Part shown: one piece after another, positions 17,807 through 28,256 of the stretch
Layout: every line of letters starts with the position of its first letter
Position numbering within the stretch: position 1 is the first letter of the stretch
Source: Mesorhizobium sp.
Lineage (GTDB): Bacteria > Pseudomonadota > Alphaproteobacteria > Rhizobiales > Rhizobiaceae
NCBI GenBank assembly: GCA_004020545.1
Contig: SAQE01000002.1
Coordinates: forward strand, 186,001 to 250,000
Length of the DNA: 64,000 nt
Reading direction: 5' to 3'
Made by a program: the position numbers and the translations under genes
Notes under the pieces: generated by a model
Database searches by the model: none
The model's input: only the letters and a program-made list of their open reading frames with translations
Told to the model about the DNA's origin: nothing

Positions 17807-20800
17807 ATGAAGATCTTCTGGCGCATCCTCCGCATCTGCCTTTACGCGCTGCTCCTGCTGCTGGTGGTAGCGATCGGCGCGCTGGTGGTGCTGACCGGCA
17901 CCGAAGGCGGCCGGCAGAATCTTGCCGGCCTGATCTCGAAAATGGCCTCGACCGAGGACCGCAAGGTCACGGTCAGCGGCATCGAAGGCATATGGTCCGG
18001 CGCGCTGCGGTTGGATCACGTCGTGCTGGAGGATCGCGCCGGGCCTTGGCTGGTGGCGCGAAAGGTGGCGCTCGACTGGTCGCCGACGGCGCTCTTGTCG
18101 CGCAATTTCAACGCCGACCGCATCGGAGCCGAGCGCATCGAGCTGGCGCGGCTGCCGCAAGCCAGCCAACAGCCGTCGCAAGGCGGCTCGACCAGCCTGC
18201 CGGTCTCGATCGACGTCAGAGAGATCAACCTGCCGGAGATCGCGCTCGGGCAGCAGCTCGCGGGCAGCGGCATTGCCGAACTTGCCGCCAAGGGTTCGCT
18301 CAAGGCCGATCCATCGCCCCTGGCGATCGAGACGGTGCTCAACGTCGCCCGCCACGACGGCAAGCAGGGCAATGTCGACGCCAAGATCCATTTCGCGCCG
18401 GCCGACAACAAGCTCGACCTCGATCTCAAGGCGTCGGAGCCGGCCGGCGGCATCATCGCCAATCTGCTCAAGCTGCCCGATGCGCCGCCCGTCGACATCG
18501 TCGTTTCGGGAACCGGGCCGCTCGCCAACTGGAACGGCGTCGGCACCTTCGTCGTCGACCGCAAGATCGTCACCCAGCTCACCGGCCGCCACCAGTTGAG
18601 CGACAAGGGGCACTATATAGAAGCCAAGGGCGACGGCCAATTCGAGCGCTTCCTGCCGGAAAAGTTCAAGTCGCTGTTTACCGGCAAGACGAGTTTCGAC
18701 GTTGCGGGAACGGCGACCACGACCGGCGGGGTCGATATCGAGCGCGCCGTTATAGAGAGCGACGCCGTGCATGGCACGGCCACCGGCAATGTCGATCCGA
18801 AAGGCGCCAGCGACCTCGCCGTCGAGCTTTCCGCCAAGGACAAGCCGGTCGTCATCGATGTCGGCACCAGCGCGGTGCCGATCCTCGTCGCGGTGGAGAA
18901 GGCGACGGCGCGCGCCTTTGGCGACGGCAAGGCGCCGATGGTCGATATCGGCACCTCGCTGGCCTCGATCGCTGTCGGCGGCACGCAGCTCAACAACGTG
19001 ACAGGTGAAATCCACTCGGACGGCTTCGACGTCGAGACCCTTAGCGGCCCCGTCGGCATCAAGCTCGCCGCCGCCGGCCTGAAGACCGACGTGGCGACGC
19101 TGGCGCCGCTGGTGACGGGCGCGCTGGCGGCCGATCTTTCCGGTTCGATCAGCCGCGATAACGTGACCATCGACAAGGGCACGCTGCGCAGCGATGCGCT
19201 CAATGCCTCGCTGACGGCCGGCGTCTCGCTCACCGATCTGTCGATGACGCTGAAAATGAATGCCGACGCCGTATCCAAGGCTCTGCCACCGCAGATCAGC
19301 TCGCTGCTTGGCGAGCGGGTGAAATTCTCAGCCACCGCGACCCGTGATCCGCAAGGCGCATTTGCGGCCAACGAGCTGGAACTCACCTCCGGCTCGCTCA
19401 GCGCCAGCGGCACCGGCAGTGTCCAGGGCTCGGACATTCAGGCCAACGTCAAGGGTACGCTGGGCGACGTCTCGCCGCTGTCGTCGCTGGCCGGCACGCC
19501 GCTTGCCGGCGGGGTCAATTTCGCGCTGACCGCGAGCGGCCCGCGCTGGGCGCCGGACTTTTCGGTGTCGGCCGACAGCGCCAGCCTGACAGCGGCCGGC
19601 CGCACGGTGAAGGACATCAAGCTCTCGGCCAAGGGCAAGGCTGATATCGCCAACCCGTCCGCCGACGTCTCTCTGACCGGCAGCGTGGAGGAGCAGCCGC
19701 TCGACATCGGCGCCTCGCTGGTCACCGCCGACGGCAAGCGTTCGATCAGGGGGCTCAGCCTGGCGCTCGGCGACAACAAGGTTTCGGGCGATCTCGCGCT
19801 TGACGATCGGCTCCTGCCGCTCGGCACGCTGACGCTGGCCGTTCCCGACATCGCGCCGCTGGCGGCTCTCGGCGGCCAGAACGCGACCGGCGACATAAAC
19901 GGCACGATCGCCTTCGCCAAGGATGGTGAGGCTCCAACCGTCACCGTCAATGCGGCGAGCGCCTCGATCGCGCGCGGCGACCTGGCGGCGAAGACCATCA
20001 CCGTCAACGCGCTGATCGCCAACTACCTCAAGGGGCCGGCAATCTCGGGCACGATCAGGGCCGACAGCGTGACTTCCGGAAGCACGGTGATCAGCGGCAT
20101 CGGCATCGATCTGAAGCGCGACGGTGACTGGACCAATTTTTCCGGCGGCGCGACGGCGTCGGGCATTCCGGCCACCGCGACCGGGCGCGTGAAGATTGCC
20201 GGCGGCAAGACCAGCATCGAGATCGCGTCCGGCCAGGCGACGATGCGTGGCATCAAGGCGGCGATCGCGGAGCCGTCGAGCCTTTCCATTGCCAATGGCG
20301 TGACCAGCATCGAGAAACTCGCGCTCGATCTCGGTGGCGGTTCGGTGGCTCTTTCGGGCAATGCTGGCCAAACCCTCGACCTGACGGCCAATTTCGCCAA
20401 CCTGCCGGCGGCGCTCGCCAATGACTTCGCGCCTGGTCTCGATGCAGCCGGAACTCTGGAAGGCACGGCGCATGTCACGGGTCCATCGTCCAACCCTGAT
20501 GTCCGGTTCAACGCCAAGCTCGCCGGCGCGGAAACCAGCCAGACCCACCAGGCGGGCCTTGGCCCGCTCAATCTCGATGCCGCCGGCAGCGTCTCGACCG
20601 CAGGTGGCCTCGTCATCGACCAGGCGACGCTTTCCGGCGACAAGATCTCGGGCAAGGCCGCCGGCACCATCAATCCGAACGGCGCCAGCGATTTCTCGCT
20701 CGATCTCGCCTCGAACGGACCGAGCCTGCCGCTCAAATTCGGCACCACCGCAAGCCCGGTCGAGCTGGAAATGCAGACTTTGTCGATGAAGGCCGCCGGG

Positions 20801-23800
20801 CAGGGCGCGACGCCGCGGCTCGACATCTCGGCCACGCTGCCCTCCGCCACGGCCAACCACGTCAAGGTGGAAGGCCTGGCGCTCGCGCTGCATTCGGACG
20901 GCTTCGACGTCAAGAGCCGGACCGGCCCGGTCTCCGGCACGGTCGCGGCCGACAAGATCGATCTCGACAATCCGACGGTTGCGCCGCTCGTCGCCGGCAA
21001 GGTCACGGCCAAGGTCGCCGGCAGCCTTGCCCCTGACGCCCTCACCATCAATAGCGGCTCGGCGACCAGCGGCGCGGTGGATGGCGCCTTCAACGGCCGG
21101 GTGTCGTTTGCCGACGGTTCCGTCGACTTCACCGTCAAGGCCGATGTGCTTTCGGCGGCGTTGCCGGCAGCAGCGCGCGGCGTGCTTGCCGAGCGCACGC
21201 AATTCAGCGCCACTACGCAGCGCGACGCCAAGGGCAATGTCAGCGTCGGGCCGGTGAAGGTCGCATCGGGCGGGTTCACCGCCGACGGGCAGGCGAGCAT
21301 CGCCGACAACACGCTTAACGCCGCCATCAAAGGCGCGCTGGCGGATATTTCGCTGCTGTCGAAGGACGCCAAGGGCGCCATCACCTTCGCGCTCGACGCG
21401 CAAGGCGCTGCCACGGCGCCGGACCTGTCGCTGACGGTGAACAGCGACCGGCTTTCGGTAGCGGCGCGCGAGATCACGGGGCTGAAGCTTACCGCGACCG
21501 GCAAGGCGGATGCCGCCAATCCGGCGGCCAATGTGCAACTGACCGGCAATGTCGCCGGGCAGCCGCTGCAGGGCAATGCGGTGCTTGCCACCACCAATGG
21601 CAAGAGCGCGATCAACGGGCTTTTGCTGTCGCTGGGTCAGAACAAGATCTCCGGCGACCTCGCGCTCGACGAGGCGTTTGTTCCGGTCGGCACCGTGTCG
21701 CTCGACTTGCCTGACATCGGACCGCTGGCGGCGCTGGCGCTGGAAAAGGCGGAAGGCGATGTGCGCGGCACGATAGCGTTCTCGAAGGCCGGCAATGGAC
21801 CGAACGTCGCCGTCAAGGCAAGCACGGCGGCAATCAAGCGCGGCGATCTCTCGGCCAAAAACGTCGCCATCGATGCGCAGATCGCCAACTACCTCGCGGC
21901 ACCCGTCATCGCCGGCAAGATCCGCGCCGACAATGTGATATCGGGCGGAACCACCGTCACCGGCATCGATGTCGACCTCAAGCGCGACGGCGACTGGACC
22001 GGCTTTTCCGGCGGCGCCACAGTCAAGAACATTCCGGCAAAAGCGGCCGGCCGGGTGAAAGTGGCGAACGGAACGACGACCATCGAACTGTCATCCGGCC
22101 AGGCGACGGTGCAAGGCATCAAGGCGGCGATCGCGCAGGCCTCGACCGTGACCATCGCCAACGGCGCCACGACGCTGGACAAGCTGGTGCTCAATCTCGG
22201 CGGCGGCACGGCGACGGTGACGGGCAAGGTTGCGCAGACGCTCGACATCAACGCCAATCTGGCCAGGGTGCCGATGTCGCTCGCCAACAGTTTTTCGCCC
22301 GGCCTCGATGCGGCCGGCTCGATCTCAGGCACGGTCAAGGTTAGCGGAGCGCCGGCGAGCCCGGCGGTCGCCTTCAACGTGGATGCTTCCGGCGTGCAGA
22401 CCTCGCAGACGCGCGGCGCCGGGCTCGGCGGCATGAACGTATCGTCGTCGGGAACCTTTGCCGGCAACAAGCTGGCCTTCGAGGCCAACATCAGCGACGG
22501 CGCCGGCCTTGGGCTCAAGGGCGGCGGCACGGTGACAACGGCGGGCACGCCGGCCCTGGCGCTCGACTTCAACGGCAAGGTGCCGTTCTCCTTCCTGGCC
22601 GCCAAGCTCGCGGCGCAAGGCCTGGGGCTTACCGGCACGGCCAATGTGAACATGCAGGTGCGCGGCCCGGCGTCCTCGCCGGTCATTAGCGGCACGGTCA
22701 GCACTTCGGGCGCGCGCCTCGTCGATGCGCGCTCCGGGCTTGCCGTCAACGACATCGCGGCCGACGTCTCGATCGGCAGCGGTGTCGCCAGGATCAATCG
22801 CCTGACCGGCACATTGTCGACGCGCGGCAGCCTTTCGGCCAGCGGCACGGTCGGCATCAACCCGGCGCAGGGTTTCCCGGCCGACCTCTCAATCAAGCTG
22901 ACCGACGGCCGCTATACCGACGGCAGGGTGGTGACCGCCAATCTTGGCGGCGACCTGACCGTCAAGGGTCCGCTCGTCTCGGCGCCGGTGATCGCCGGCA
23001 CCATCAATCTGGCCAAGACAGTCATCACCGTTCCGGAAAAGCTGCCGGGCTCGCTCTCGGCACTCGACGTCAAGCACAAGAACGCGCCGCGCGCCGTGCG
23101 GGCGCAGGACAAGGCGCTGAACCCGCCGGCATCCGGCGGCGGCAATGGCGGCAGCGGTCTTGTCCTCGACGTGACGGTCAACGCGCCGAACCAGATATTC
23201 ATTCAGGGCAGGGGCCTGGATGCCGAACTCGGCGGATCGCTGAAGCTGACCGGCCCGGCGTCCTCGCCGCAGGCAGTCGGCACCTTCACGCTGCAGCGGG
23301 GGCGGCTGACGATCCTCGCCAAGCGGCTGACCTTCACCGAGGGCACGGTCGGGTTCCAGGGGTCGCTGGTGCCTTACCTCAACATGACGGCGACCACGAC
23401 GACGAGCAGCGCCACCGTCACGATTGTTGTCTCCGGAGAGGCGACAAATCCCAAATTCAGCTTCTCCTCGGTGCCGGCGCTCCCCGAGGACGAGGTGCTG
23501 GCGCAACTGATCTTCGGCCGCTCGATGTCGAACCTTTCGCCGTTACAGATCGCCCAGCTTGCCGATGCTGCCGCGCAATTGGCGGGCGCCGGCGGCTCGA
23601 CATCGCTGCTCGACAATCTGCGCAGCGCCATCGGCGTCGACGATCTCGACGTGACGACGGACGAGAAGGGCGGCACCGCAGTTTCCGCCGGCAAATACCT
23701 CAACGACCGCACCTATGTGACGATCCAGAAGGGCGACAAACCGGGCTCCGGCAAGGCGACGATCGACCTCAATGTCGGGCGCGGCGTCAAGCTGCGCGGC

Positions 23801-23857
23801 GAGGCCAACGACGCCGGCGAAGCCAAAGGCGGCGTCTTCTATGAACGCGAGTACTGA
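17807..23857 (+). CDS. tamB: Translocation and assembly module protein TamB, enlarged by an internal duplication
   Basis: A 2016-residue AsmA/TamB-like protein, long for the family. An N-terminal membrane anchor (LRICLYALLLLLVVAIGALVV) is followed by repetitive beta-rich sequence forming the periplasmic groove, then the conserved C-terminal DUF490 domain (from about residue 1640), with PKFSFSSVPALPEDEVLAQL and a final FYEREY. Residues about 300-925 and 925-1550 are homologous: HSDGFDVE / HSDGFDVK, DLKRDGDWTNFSGGAT / DLKRDGDWTGFSGGAT, and SGQATMRGIKAAIA / SGQATVQGIKAAIA occur about 625 residues apart. A roughly 1.87-kb in-frame tandem duplication followed by divergence explains the size. It works with TamA encoded directly upstream. 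Confidence 0.93.
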   Translation: MKIFWRILRICLYALLLLLVVAIGALVVLTGTEGGRQNLAGLISKMASTEDRKVTVSGIEGIWSGALRLDHVVLEDRAGPWLVARKVALDWSPTALLSRNFNADRIGAERIELARLPQASQQPSQGGSTSLPVSIDVREINLPEIALGQQLAGSGIAELAAKGSLKADPSPLAIETVLNVARHDGKQGNVDAKIHFAPADNKLDLDLKASEPAGGIIANLLKLPDAPPVDIVVSGTGPLANWNGVGTFVVDRKIVTQLTGRHQLSDKGHYIEAKGDGQFERFLPEKFKSLFTGKTSFDVAGTATTTGGVDIERAVIESDAVHGTATGNVDPKGASDLAVELSAKDKPVVIDVGTSAVPILVAVEKATARAFGDGKAPMVDIGTSLASIAVGGTQLNNVTGEIHSDGFDVETLSGPVGIKLAAAGLKTDVATLAPLVTGALAADLSGSISRDNVTIDKGTLRSDALNASLTAGVSLTDLSMTLKMNADAVSKALPPQISSLLGERVKFSATATRDPQGAFAANELELTSGSLSASGTGSVQGSDIQANVKGTLGDVSPLSSLAGTPLAGGVNFALTASGPRWAPDFSVSADSASLTAAGRTVKDIKLSAKGKADIANPSADVSLTGSVEEQPLDIGASLVTADGKRSIRGLSLALGDNKVSGDLALDDRLLPLGTLTLAVPDIAPLAALGGQNATGDINGTIAFAKDGEAPTVTVNAASASIARGDLAAKTITVNALIANYLKGPAISGTIRADSVTSGSTVISGIGIDLKRDGDWTNFSGGATASGIPATATGRVKIAGGKTSIEIASGQATMRGIKAAIAEPSSLSIANGVTSIEKLALDLGGGSVALSGNAGQTLDLTANFANLPAALANDFAPGLDAAGTLEGTAHVTGPSSNPDVRFNAKLAGAETSQTHQAGLGPLNLDAAGSVSTAGGLVIDQATLSGDKISGKAAGTINPNGASDFSLDLASNGPSLPLKFGTTASPVELEMQTLSMKAAGQGATPRLDISATLPSATANHVKVEGLALALHSDGFDVKSRTGPVSGTVAADKIDLDNPTVAPLVAGKVTAKVAGSLAPDALTINSGSATSGAVDGAFNGRVSFADGSVDFTVKADVLSAALPAAARGVLAERTQFSATTQRDAKGNVSVGPVKVASGGFTADGQASIADNTLNAAIKGALADISLLSKDAKGAITFALDAQGAATAPDLSLTVNSDRLSVAAREITGLKLTATGKADAANPAANVQLTGNVAGQPLQGNAVLATTNGKSAINGLLLSLGQNKISGDLALDEAFVPVGTVSLDLPDIGPLAALALEKAEGDVRGTIAFSKAGNGPNVAVKASTAAIKRGDLSAKNVAIDAQIANYLAAPVIAGKIRADNVISGGTTVTGIDVDLKRDGDWTGFSGGATVKNIPAKAAGRVKVANGTTTIELSSGQATVQGIKAAIAQASTVTIANGATTLDKLVLNLGGGTATVTGKVAQTLDINANLARVPMSLANSFSPGLDAAGSISGTVKVSGAPASPAVAFNVDASGVQTSQTRGAGLGGMNVSSSGTFAGNKLAFEANISDGAGLGLKGGGTVTTAGTPALALDFNGKVPFSFLAAKLAAQGLGLTGTANVNMQVRGPASSPVISGTVSTSGARLVDARSGLAVNDIAADVSIGSGVARINRLTGTLSTRGSLSASGTVGINPAQGFPADLSIKLTDGRYTDGRVVTANLGGDLTVKGPLVSAPVIAGTINLAKTVITVPEKLPGSLSALDVKHKNAPRAVRAQDKALNPPASGGGNGGSGLVLDVTVNAPNQIFIQGRGLDAELGGSLKLTGPASSPQAVGTFTLQRGRLTILAKRLTFTEGTVGFQGSLVPYLNMTATTTTSSATVTIVVSGEATNPKFSFSSVPALPEDEVLAQLIFGRSMSNLSPLQIAQLADAAAQLAGAGGSTSLLDNLRSAIGVDDLDVTTDEKGGTAVSAGKYLNDRTYVTIQKGDKPGSGKATIDLNVGRGVKLRGEANDAGEAKGGVFYEREY

Positions 23858-24069
23858 TGACTTGGCACTCGCCTCGGGCGGAGCCAAGGGAGCTTTTACG
23901 GCGCGCGCAAGGCCCTTATCCGCCTAAAATGTCTTGATTTAATCGTCTGTCGATTTTCGGGAAATGTGCGGCGCACTAGCAAATTTGCGTCAAGACTGTC
24001 GCTATCGCGCGAACCGGCCTCATTCCAAAGTTGCACATTCCCTAACATGTTCCCATTCCAATACCCTCT

Positions 24070-24130
24070 TTGACATGATGGTCTGGATGCGGAATGTTAA
24101 AAGGCAGAAAGCCAACAATGGGAGTCAGTT
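24070..24130 (+). promoter_or_regulatory. Candidate promoter region of the dipeptide-type transporter
   Basis: TTGACA at 24070-24075 matches the -35 consensus exactly. The best -10 17-19 bp downstream (AATGTTAA) is weak. GGGAG at 24120-24124 is a good ribosome-binding site for the ATG at 24131. The remaining 210 bp back to tamB show nothing else I can support. Confidence 0.3.
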
Positions 24131-25783
24131 ATGGCAATCTATAAAAGCAACAGCGACCGCGTCCCGGATCACATCCTGGCCTTGGCCGAGGAAGCCAAGG
24201 CAGGAAACGTCGACCGCCGCGAATTCCTGGCTCTGGCCAGCGTCTTCGGAGCGTCCACGGCGATGGCTTACGGCCTGCTCGGTCTCGCTGACCCGACCCC
24301 GGCGAGAGCCGAGGACGTTCAGGGCAAGAAGGGCGGCACGCTGAAGGTCGCGCAGTGGATCAAGGATCCGAAGGATCCGCGCAAGTCCGACTGGTCGGAA
24401 ATCGCCAATGCCGAGCGCCAGGCGCTCGAGCCGCTGGTCAAGTACACAACCGAATATACGTTCCGCCCCTATCTGCTGGAAAGCTGGGACGTGAACGATG
24501 ACGCCACCGAATACACCCTGCATGTGCGCAAGGGCGTGACCTGGTCGAACGGCGATACCTTTACCGCCGATGACGTCATCTTCAACCTCAAGCGCTGGGC
24601 CGACAAGAAGGCCGAGGGCAATTCGATGCCCGGCCGTCTTGGCAGCCTGGTCAAAGACGACAAGCTGGACGAGAGCGCCGTCACCAAGGTCGACGACATG
24701 ACCGTCAAGCTGAAACTTGGCAAGCCGGACATCGCGCTGATCCCCAACATGTGCGATTATCCCGGCCTGATCGTCCACAAGAGCTTCGACGAGAAGGGCG
24801 GCGATTTCAAATCTTGCCCGATCGGCACCGGTCCGTTCGAGCTCGTCTCCTACGATGTCGGCCAGAAAGTGGTCTACAAGCGCCGCACCGACAACAAGTG
24901 GTGGGATGGCGAAGTCTTCCTCGACGGCATCGAATTCATCGACTACGGCACCGATCCGGGAGCTATGGTCAGCGCTTTCGAGGCGGGTGAAGTGCACACC
25001 AATTTCGAGACCTCCGCCGACTATGTGTCGATCCTCGACGGCATGGACCTGGTGAAGTCGGAAGTGGTGACGGCCTCGACGATCGTGTGCCGCACCAACG
25101 TCAACAACAAGCCCTACGACAACCAGAAGGTCCGCAACGCGCTGCAGCTCGCGGTCGACAACAACGTCGTTCTCCAGCTCGGCTACGGCAATGCCGGCAC
25201 GGTCGCCGAGAACCATCACGTCTCCCCGATTCATCCGGAATATTACGAGCTGGCCAAGGTCGCTCGCGATCCGGCCAAGGCAAAGGCGCTGCTGGCGGAA
25301 GCCGGCCAGGCCGACTTCGAGCATGAGCTGATCACGGTCGACGAGGACTGGCACAAGAACACCGGCGACGCGATCGCCGCGCAGATGCGCGACGCCGGCA
25401 TCAAGGTGAAGCGCACGGTGCTGCCGGGCTCGACCTTCTGGAACGACTGGACCAAATATCCTTTGTCCACGACCAACTGGAACATGCGTCCGCTTGGTGT
25501 GCAGGTTCTTGCGATCGGCTACCGCACCGGCGAAGCCTGGAACGAGACGGCCTGGTCGAATCCCGATTGGGACGCCAAGCTCAATGCCGCGCTTGCCGTC
25601 GCCGACGCCGCCAAGCGCAAAGAGATGATGAAGGACATCGAGCAGATCCTGCAGGATTCCGGTATCATCATCCAGCCTTACTGGCGCAAGCTCTACAGCC
25701 ACTCGGTCAAGGCGGTGCAGAACTATAAGATGCATCCGACCTTCGAACGCGATTACGGCAAGGTCTGGCTCGACCAGGCGTGA
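24131..25783 (+). CDS. Family 5 ABC transporter substrate-binding protein (dipeptide/oligopeptide type) with Tat-like signal
   Basis: A 550-residue SBP_bac_5 protein. The N-terminus has a twin-arginine motif, [10 protein letters not shown], before a hydrophobic stretch ending in ARAE near residue 60, so it is probably exported folded by the Tat pathway. Family features are GGTLKVAQ at the mature start, [39 protein letters not shown] and the C-terminal LYSHSVKAV. It captures a peptide or other small solute for the importer encoded by the next three genes. The ligand cannot be told from sequence. The gene is followed by a stable hairpin that may favour its own message over the permease genes. 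Confidence 0.92.
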   Translation: MAIYKSNSDRVPDHILALAEEAKAGNVDRREFLALASVFGASTAMAYGLLGLADPTPARAEDVQGKKGGTLKVAQWIKDPKDPRKSDWSEIANAERQALEPLVKYTTEYTFRPYLLESWDVNDDATEYTLHVRKGVTWSNGDTFTADDVIFNLKRWADKKAEGNSMPGRLGSLVKDDKLDESAVTKVDDMTVKLKLGKPDIALIPNMCDYPGLIVHKSFDEKGGDFKSCPIGTGPFELVSYDVGQKVVYKRRTDNKWWDGEVFLDGIEFIDYGTDPGAMVSAFEAGEVHTNFETSADYVSILDGMDLVKSEVVTASTIVCRTNVNNKPYDNQKVRNALQLAVDNNVVLQLGYGNAGTVAENHHVSPIHPEYYELAKVARDPAKAKALLAEAGQADFEHELITVDEDWHKNTGDAIAAQMRDAGIKVKRTVLPGSTFWNDWTKYPLSTTNWNMRPLGVQVLAIGYRTGEAWNETAWSNPDWDAKLNAALAVADAAKRKEMMKDIEQILQDSGIIIQPYWRKLYSHSVKAVQNYKMHPTFERDYGKVWLDQA

Positions 25784-25795
25784 TCGGAGCCGATC

Positions 25796-25819
25796 GGGAA
25801 GGGGCTCTTGCCCCTTCCC
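25796..25819 (+). terminator. Strong intercistronic hairpin after the binding-protein gene
   Basis: GGGAAGGGGC pairs perfectly with GCCCCTTCCC around the loop TCTT, 13 bp after the stop codon. No T-run follows, so it is more likely a 3'-end stabiliser or partial terminator, as often found after abundant binding-protein messages in importer operons. Confidence 0.6.
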
Positions 25820-26004
25820 CTCACTCCCCACACAATGCTGGAACCGGAAGCCGCCGCTCCAAGAGCGCGCGGGCCTTTCGCCAACGGCATGTAACAAAAC
25901 AGGTTGATCGCATCCGAGGGTCCGTCGACAATCAGCCTGGCCGCTAACGGCCGGGTTGGTTTCCAGACAGGCTCCAACCCCCAACCAGACCGGCAGGGGC
26001 CGCC

Positions 26005-27039
26005 ATGCTATCTTTCATCCTCAGACGCCTTGGCACGATGGCATTAACGATGCTGTGCCTGACATTGGTCGTTTTCTTTCTGATCAATCTCAACCCGAAC
26101 CTGAAGAAGCTGGCGATCAGCCAGACCGAAATGCACACCTCGGCCGAGCAGCTCGAGGACTGGCTGGTCAACCATGGCTACCGGCAGAATTTCTTCGTCC
26201 GCTATGGTCAGTGGCTGGGGATCCTGCCCAAGCAGCCGATCACCGATCCGGCGACGGGCAAGCCGGCGCAGCGCTTCTCCTTCTGCAACGATCCGGTGGA
26301 GCCGAAATTCTCCGGCGTGCTGCAGGGTGATTTCGGCTGCTCGACCAAATTCAAGACGACGGTCGGCGCGAAGCTGTTCCCGGCGCTCGGCGCCACGGGA
26401 CTGCTGATGTTCTGGGTGCTGGCGGTGATGGTGCCGATCTCGCTGCTCATCGGGATACTCGCCGGCATGCGCGAGGGTTCGCGCACCGACCGCACGCTGT
26501 CGGTCGCCTCGATCGCCTCGACGGCGACGCCTGAATATGTATCGGGCGTCATCTTCACCGTCATCTTCGCCTCATGGCTCGGCTGGCTGAACGGCTCGGC
26601 GGCCTCGGCAAGCCAAGGCCTCACCTTCTATAATTTCACGCTGCCGGTGATGACGCTGGCCATCTATGGCACCGGCTACATAGCGCGCATGACACGCGCC
26701 TCGATGGTCGAGGTGATGACGCAGCAATATATCCGCACCGCCCGCCTCAAGGGGCTCTCCTTCAGCAGCGTCGTTGTCAAGCACGCGCTGCGCAATGCGC
26801 TGATCGCGCCGTTCACCGTGATCATGCTGCAATTCCCGTGGCTGCTCACCGGCGTCGTTATCGTCGAGGTGATGTTCCGCTACCAGGGGTTCGGCTACAC
26901 GCTGGTGGAAGCGGCGGGCAACAATGACATCGACCTTCTGCTCGGCTGCTCGCTGGTCTCGGTGTTCATCGTGCTGATCACGCAGCTCATCTCGGATGTC
27001 GGCTACGCGTTTCTCAATCCGCGTATCAGGGTTCAGTAG
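26005..27039 (+). CDS. ABC transporter permease (DppB-like)
   Basis: A 344-residue inner-membrane permease. It starts MLSFILRRLGTMALTMLCL, typical for DppB/OppB. The EAA loop is at YIRTARLKGLSFSSVVVKHALRNALI. Compared with ordinary DppB, an insertion of roughly 30 residues follows the first segment (around LGILPKQPITDPATGKPAQ). It forms the channel with the next gene product, 12 bp downstream. AGGGG precedes the start. Confidence 0.92.
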   Translation: MLSFILRRLGTMALTMLCLTLVVFFLINLNPNLKKLAISQTEMHTSAEQLEDWLVNHGYRQNFFVRYGQWLGILPKQPITDPATGKPAQRFSFCNDPVEPKFSGVLQGDFGCSTKFKTTVGAKLFPALGATGLLMFWVLAVMVPISLLIGILAGMREGSRTDRTLSVASIASTATPEYVSGVIFTVIFASWLGWLNGSAASASQGLTFYNFTLPVMTLAIYGTGYIARMTRASMVEVMTQQYIRTARLKGLSFSSVVVKHALRNALIAPFTVIMLQFPWLLTGVVIVEVMFRYQGFGYTLVEAAGNNDIDLLLGCSLVSVFIVLITQLISDVGYAFLNPRIRVQ

Positions 27040-27051
27040 GGGGCAGGGCGG

Positions 27052-28209
27052 ATGCAGATCGAATATATCAGCGCCTTCGATGTCGTGGTCGGTGTGCTTT
27101 GGCGCTTCTGGCCGGTATGGGTCGCGCTCGTCCTGGTGATGGGCGTTAGCTTTGCCTATAAGAAGAAGCTCGGCCTCTACGGCCAGCTCTTCGACAGCGG
27201 CGTCGGCATTGCCGGCGTCGGCATCTGCCTGTTCTGGCTGTTCACGGCGATCTTTGCCTCGACCATCTCGCCCTTCGATCCGCTGGCGCAGGTGTCGATC
27301 ATGAAGGACACGCTGCCGGGCGCGATCGAGCCGACCTCGAAGCTGATCTACTATTTCGGCGGCGACAAGCTCGCGCGCGACGTGTTCTCGCGCATGGTCT
27401 ATGGCAGCCAGATCGTGCTGATCATCGCGCCGGCCGCGACCGGCTTCGCGTTGATGGTCGGCATCACGCTCGGCCTACCGGCCGGCTACTACGGCGGCAA
27501 GATCGACACGGTGCTGTCGTTCCTCGCCAATCTGGTGCTGGCTTTCCCCGTCATCCTGCTGTTCTACCTGCTTGTGACGCCCGGCATCATGGACACGCCG
27601 ATCCCCTATGCGATGGCCGGCCTGTTCTTCCTGTTTCCGATCATCTTCTTCAGCGTGCTGTTCTGGACCCGCTACAAGAACCGGCCGGACCGGCTCTATA
27701 TCCTGCTCGGCCTGACGCTCGTCGTCGGGGGGTGGATCTATATCGGCCTCGTCTTCGACAAGGATCCGCTGAAGATCGTCCACATCGATCCCAACCAGCT
27801 CAACATCTTCGTGGCGGTGGTGTTCGCTTCCAGCCCCGGCGTGTTCCGCATCGTGCGCGGGCTCACCATGGACATCAAGACGCGCGACTATGTGGCGGCG
27901 GCGCAGACGCGCGGTGAATCGCCCTGGTACATCATGTTGTGGGAGATCCTGCCCAACGCGCGCGGGCCGCTGATCGTCGATGCCTGCCTGCGCATCGGCT
28001 ACACGACGATCCTGCTCGGCACGCTCGGCTATTTCGGCCTCGGGCTGGCGCCCGAAAGCCCCGATTGGGGCACCGCGATCAAGGATGCGAGCCGCCTGCT
28101 GCGCTCCTTCATCCATCCGGCGCTGCCGCCGACGATCGCGCTGATGTCGTTCGTGCTGGGGCTGAACCTTCTGGCGGATTCGCTGCGCGAACAGTCGATG
28201 AAGGATTGA
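27052..28209 (+). CDS. ABC transporter permease (DppC-like, extended)
   Basis: A 385-residue permease, about 80 residues longer than typical DppC. The common domain is split. After LPAGYYGGKIDTVLSFLANLVLA comes an extra hydrophobic block (MAGLFFLFPIIFFSVLF, then LYILLGLTLVVGGWIYIGLVF) before the EAA region (YVAAAQTRGESPWYIMLWEIL) and LGTLGYFGLGL. The insertion probably adds two or three membrane segments. It works with the DppB-like protein. Its TGA overlaps by one base a possible ATG of the ATPase gene. Confidence 0.92.
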   Translation: MQIEYISAFDVVVGVLWRFWPVWVALVLVMGVSFAYKKKLGLYGQLFDSGVGIAGVGICLFWLFTAIFASTISPFDPLAQVSIMKDTLPGAIEPTSKLIYYFGGDKLARDVFSRMVYGSQIVLIIAPAATGFALMVGITLGLPAGYYGGKIDTVLSFLANLVLAFPVILLFYLLVTPGIMDTPIPYAMAGLFFLFPIIFFSVLFWTRYKNRPDRLYILLGLTLVVGGWIYIGLVFDKDPLKIVHIDPNQLNIFVAVVFASSPGVFRIVRGLTMDIKTRDYVAAAQTRGESPWYIMLWEILPNARGPLIVDACLRIGYTTILLGTLGYFGLGLAPESPDWGTAIKDASRLLRSFIHPALPPTIALMSFVLGLNLLADSLREQSMKD

Positions 28210-28256
28210 TGGCAGGGTCTTCGGCCCTACTTGGAAAACAAGGATTGGAGCGACCC

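Noticed and set aside
19328..21538. 736-codon open frame on the minus strand inside tamB
   Set aside because: It is antisense to a well-supported gene, has basic low-complexity composition, and arises from the high-GC third positions of tamB.
27939..28208. Extension of the fused ATPase gene upstream to 27939
   Set aside because: It overlaps the 3' part of the permease gene out of frame. The ATPase domain starts just after 28257, where a ribosome-binding site is present.
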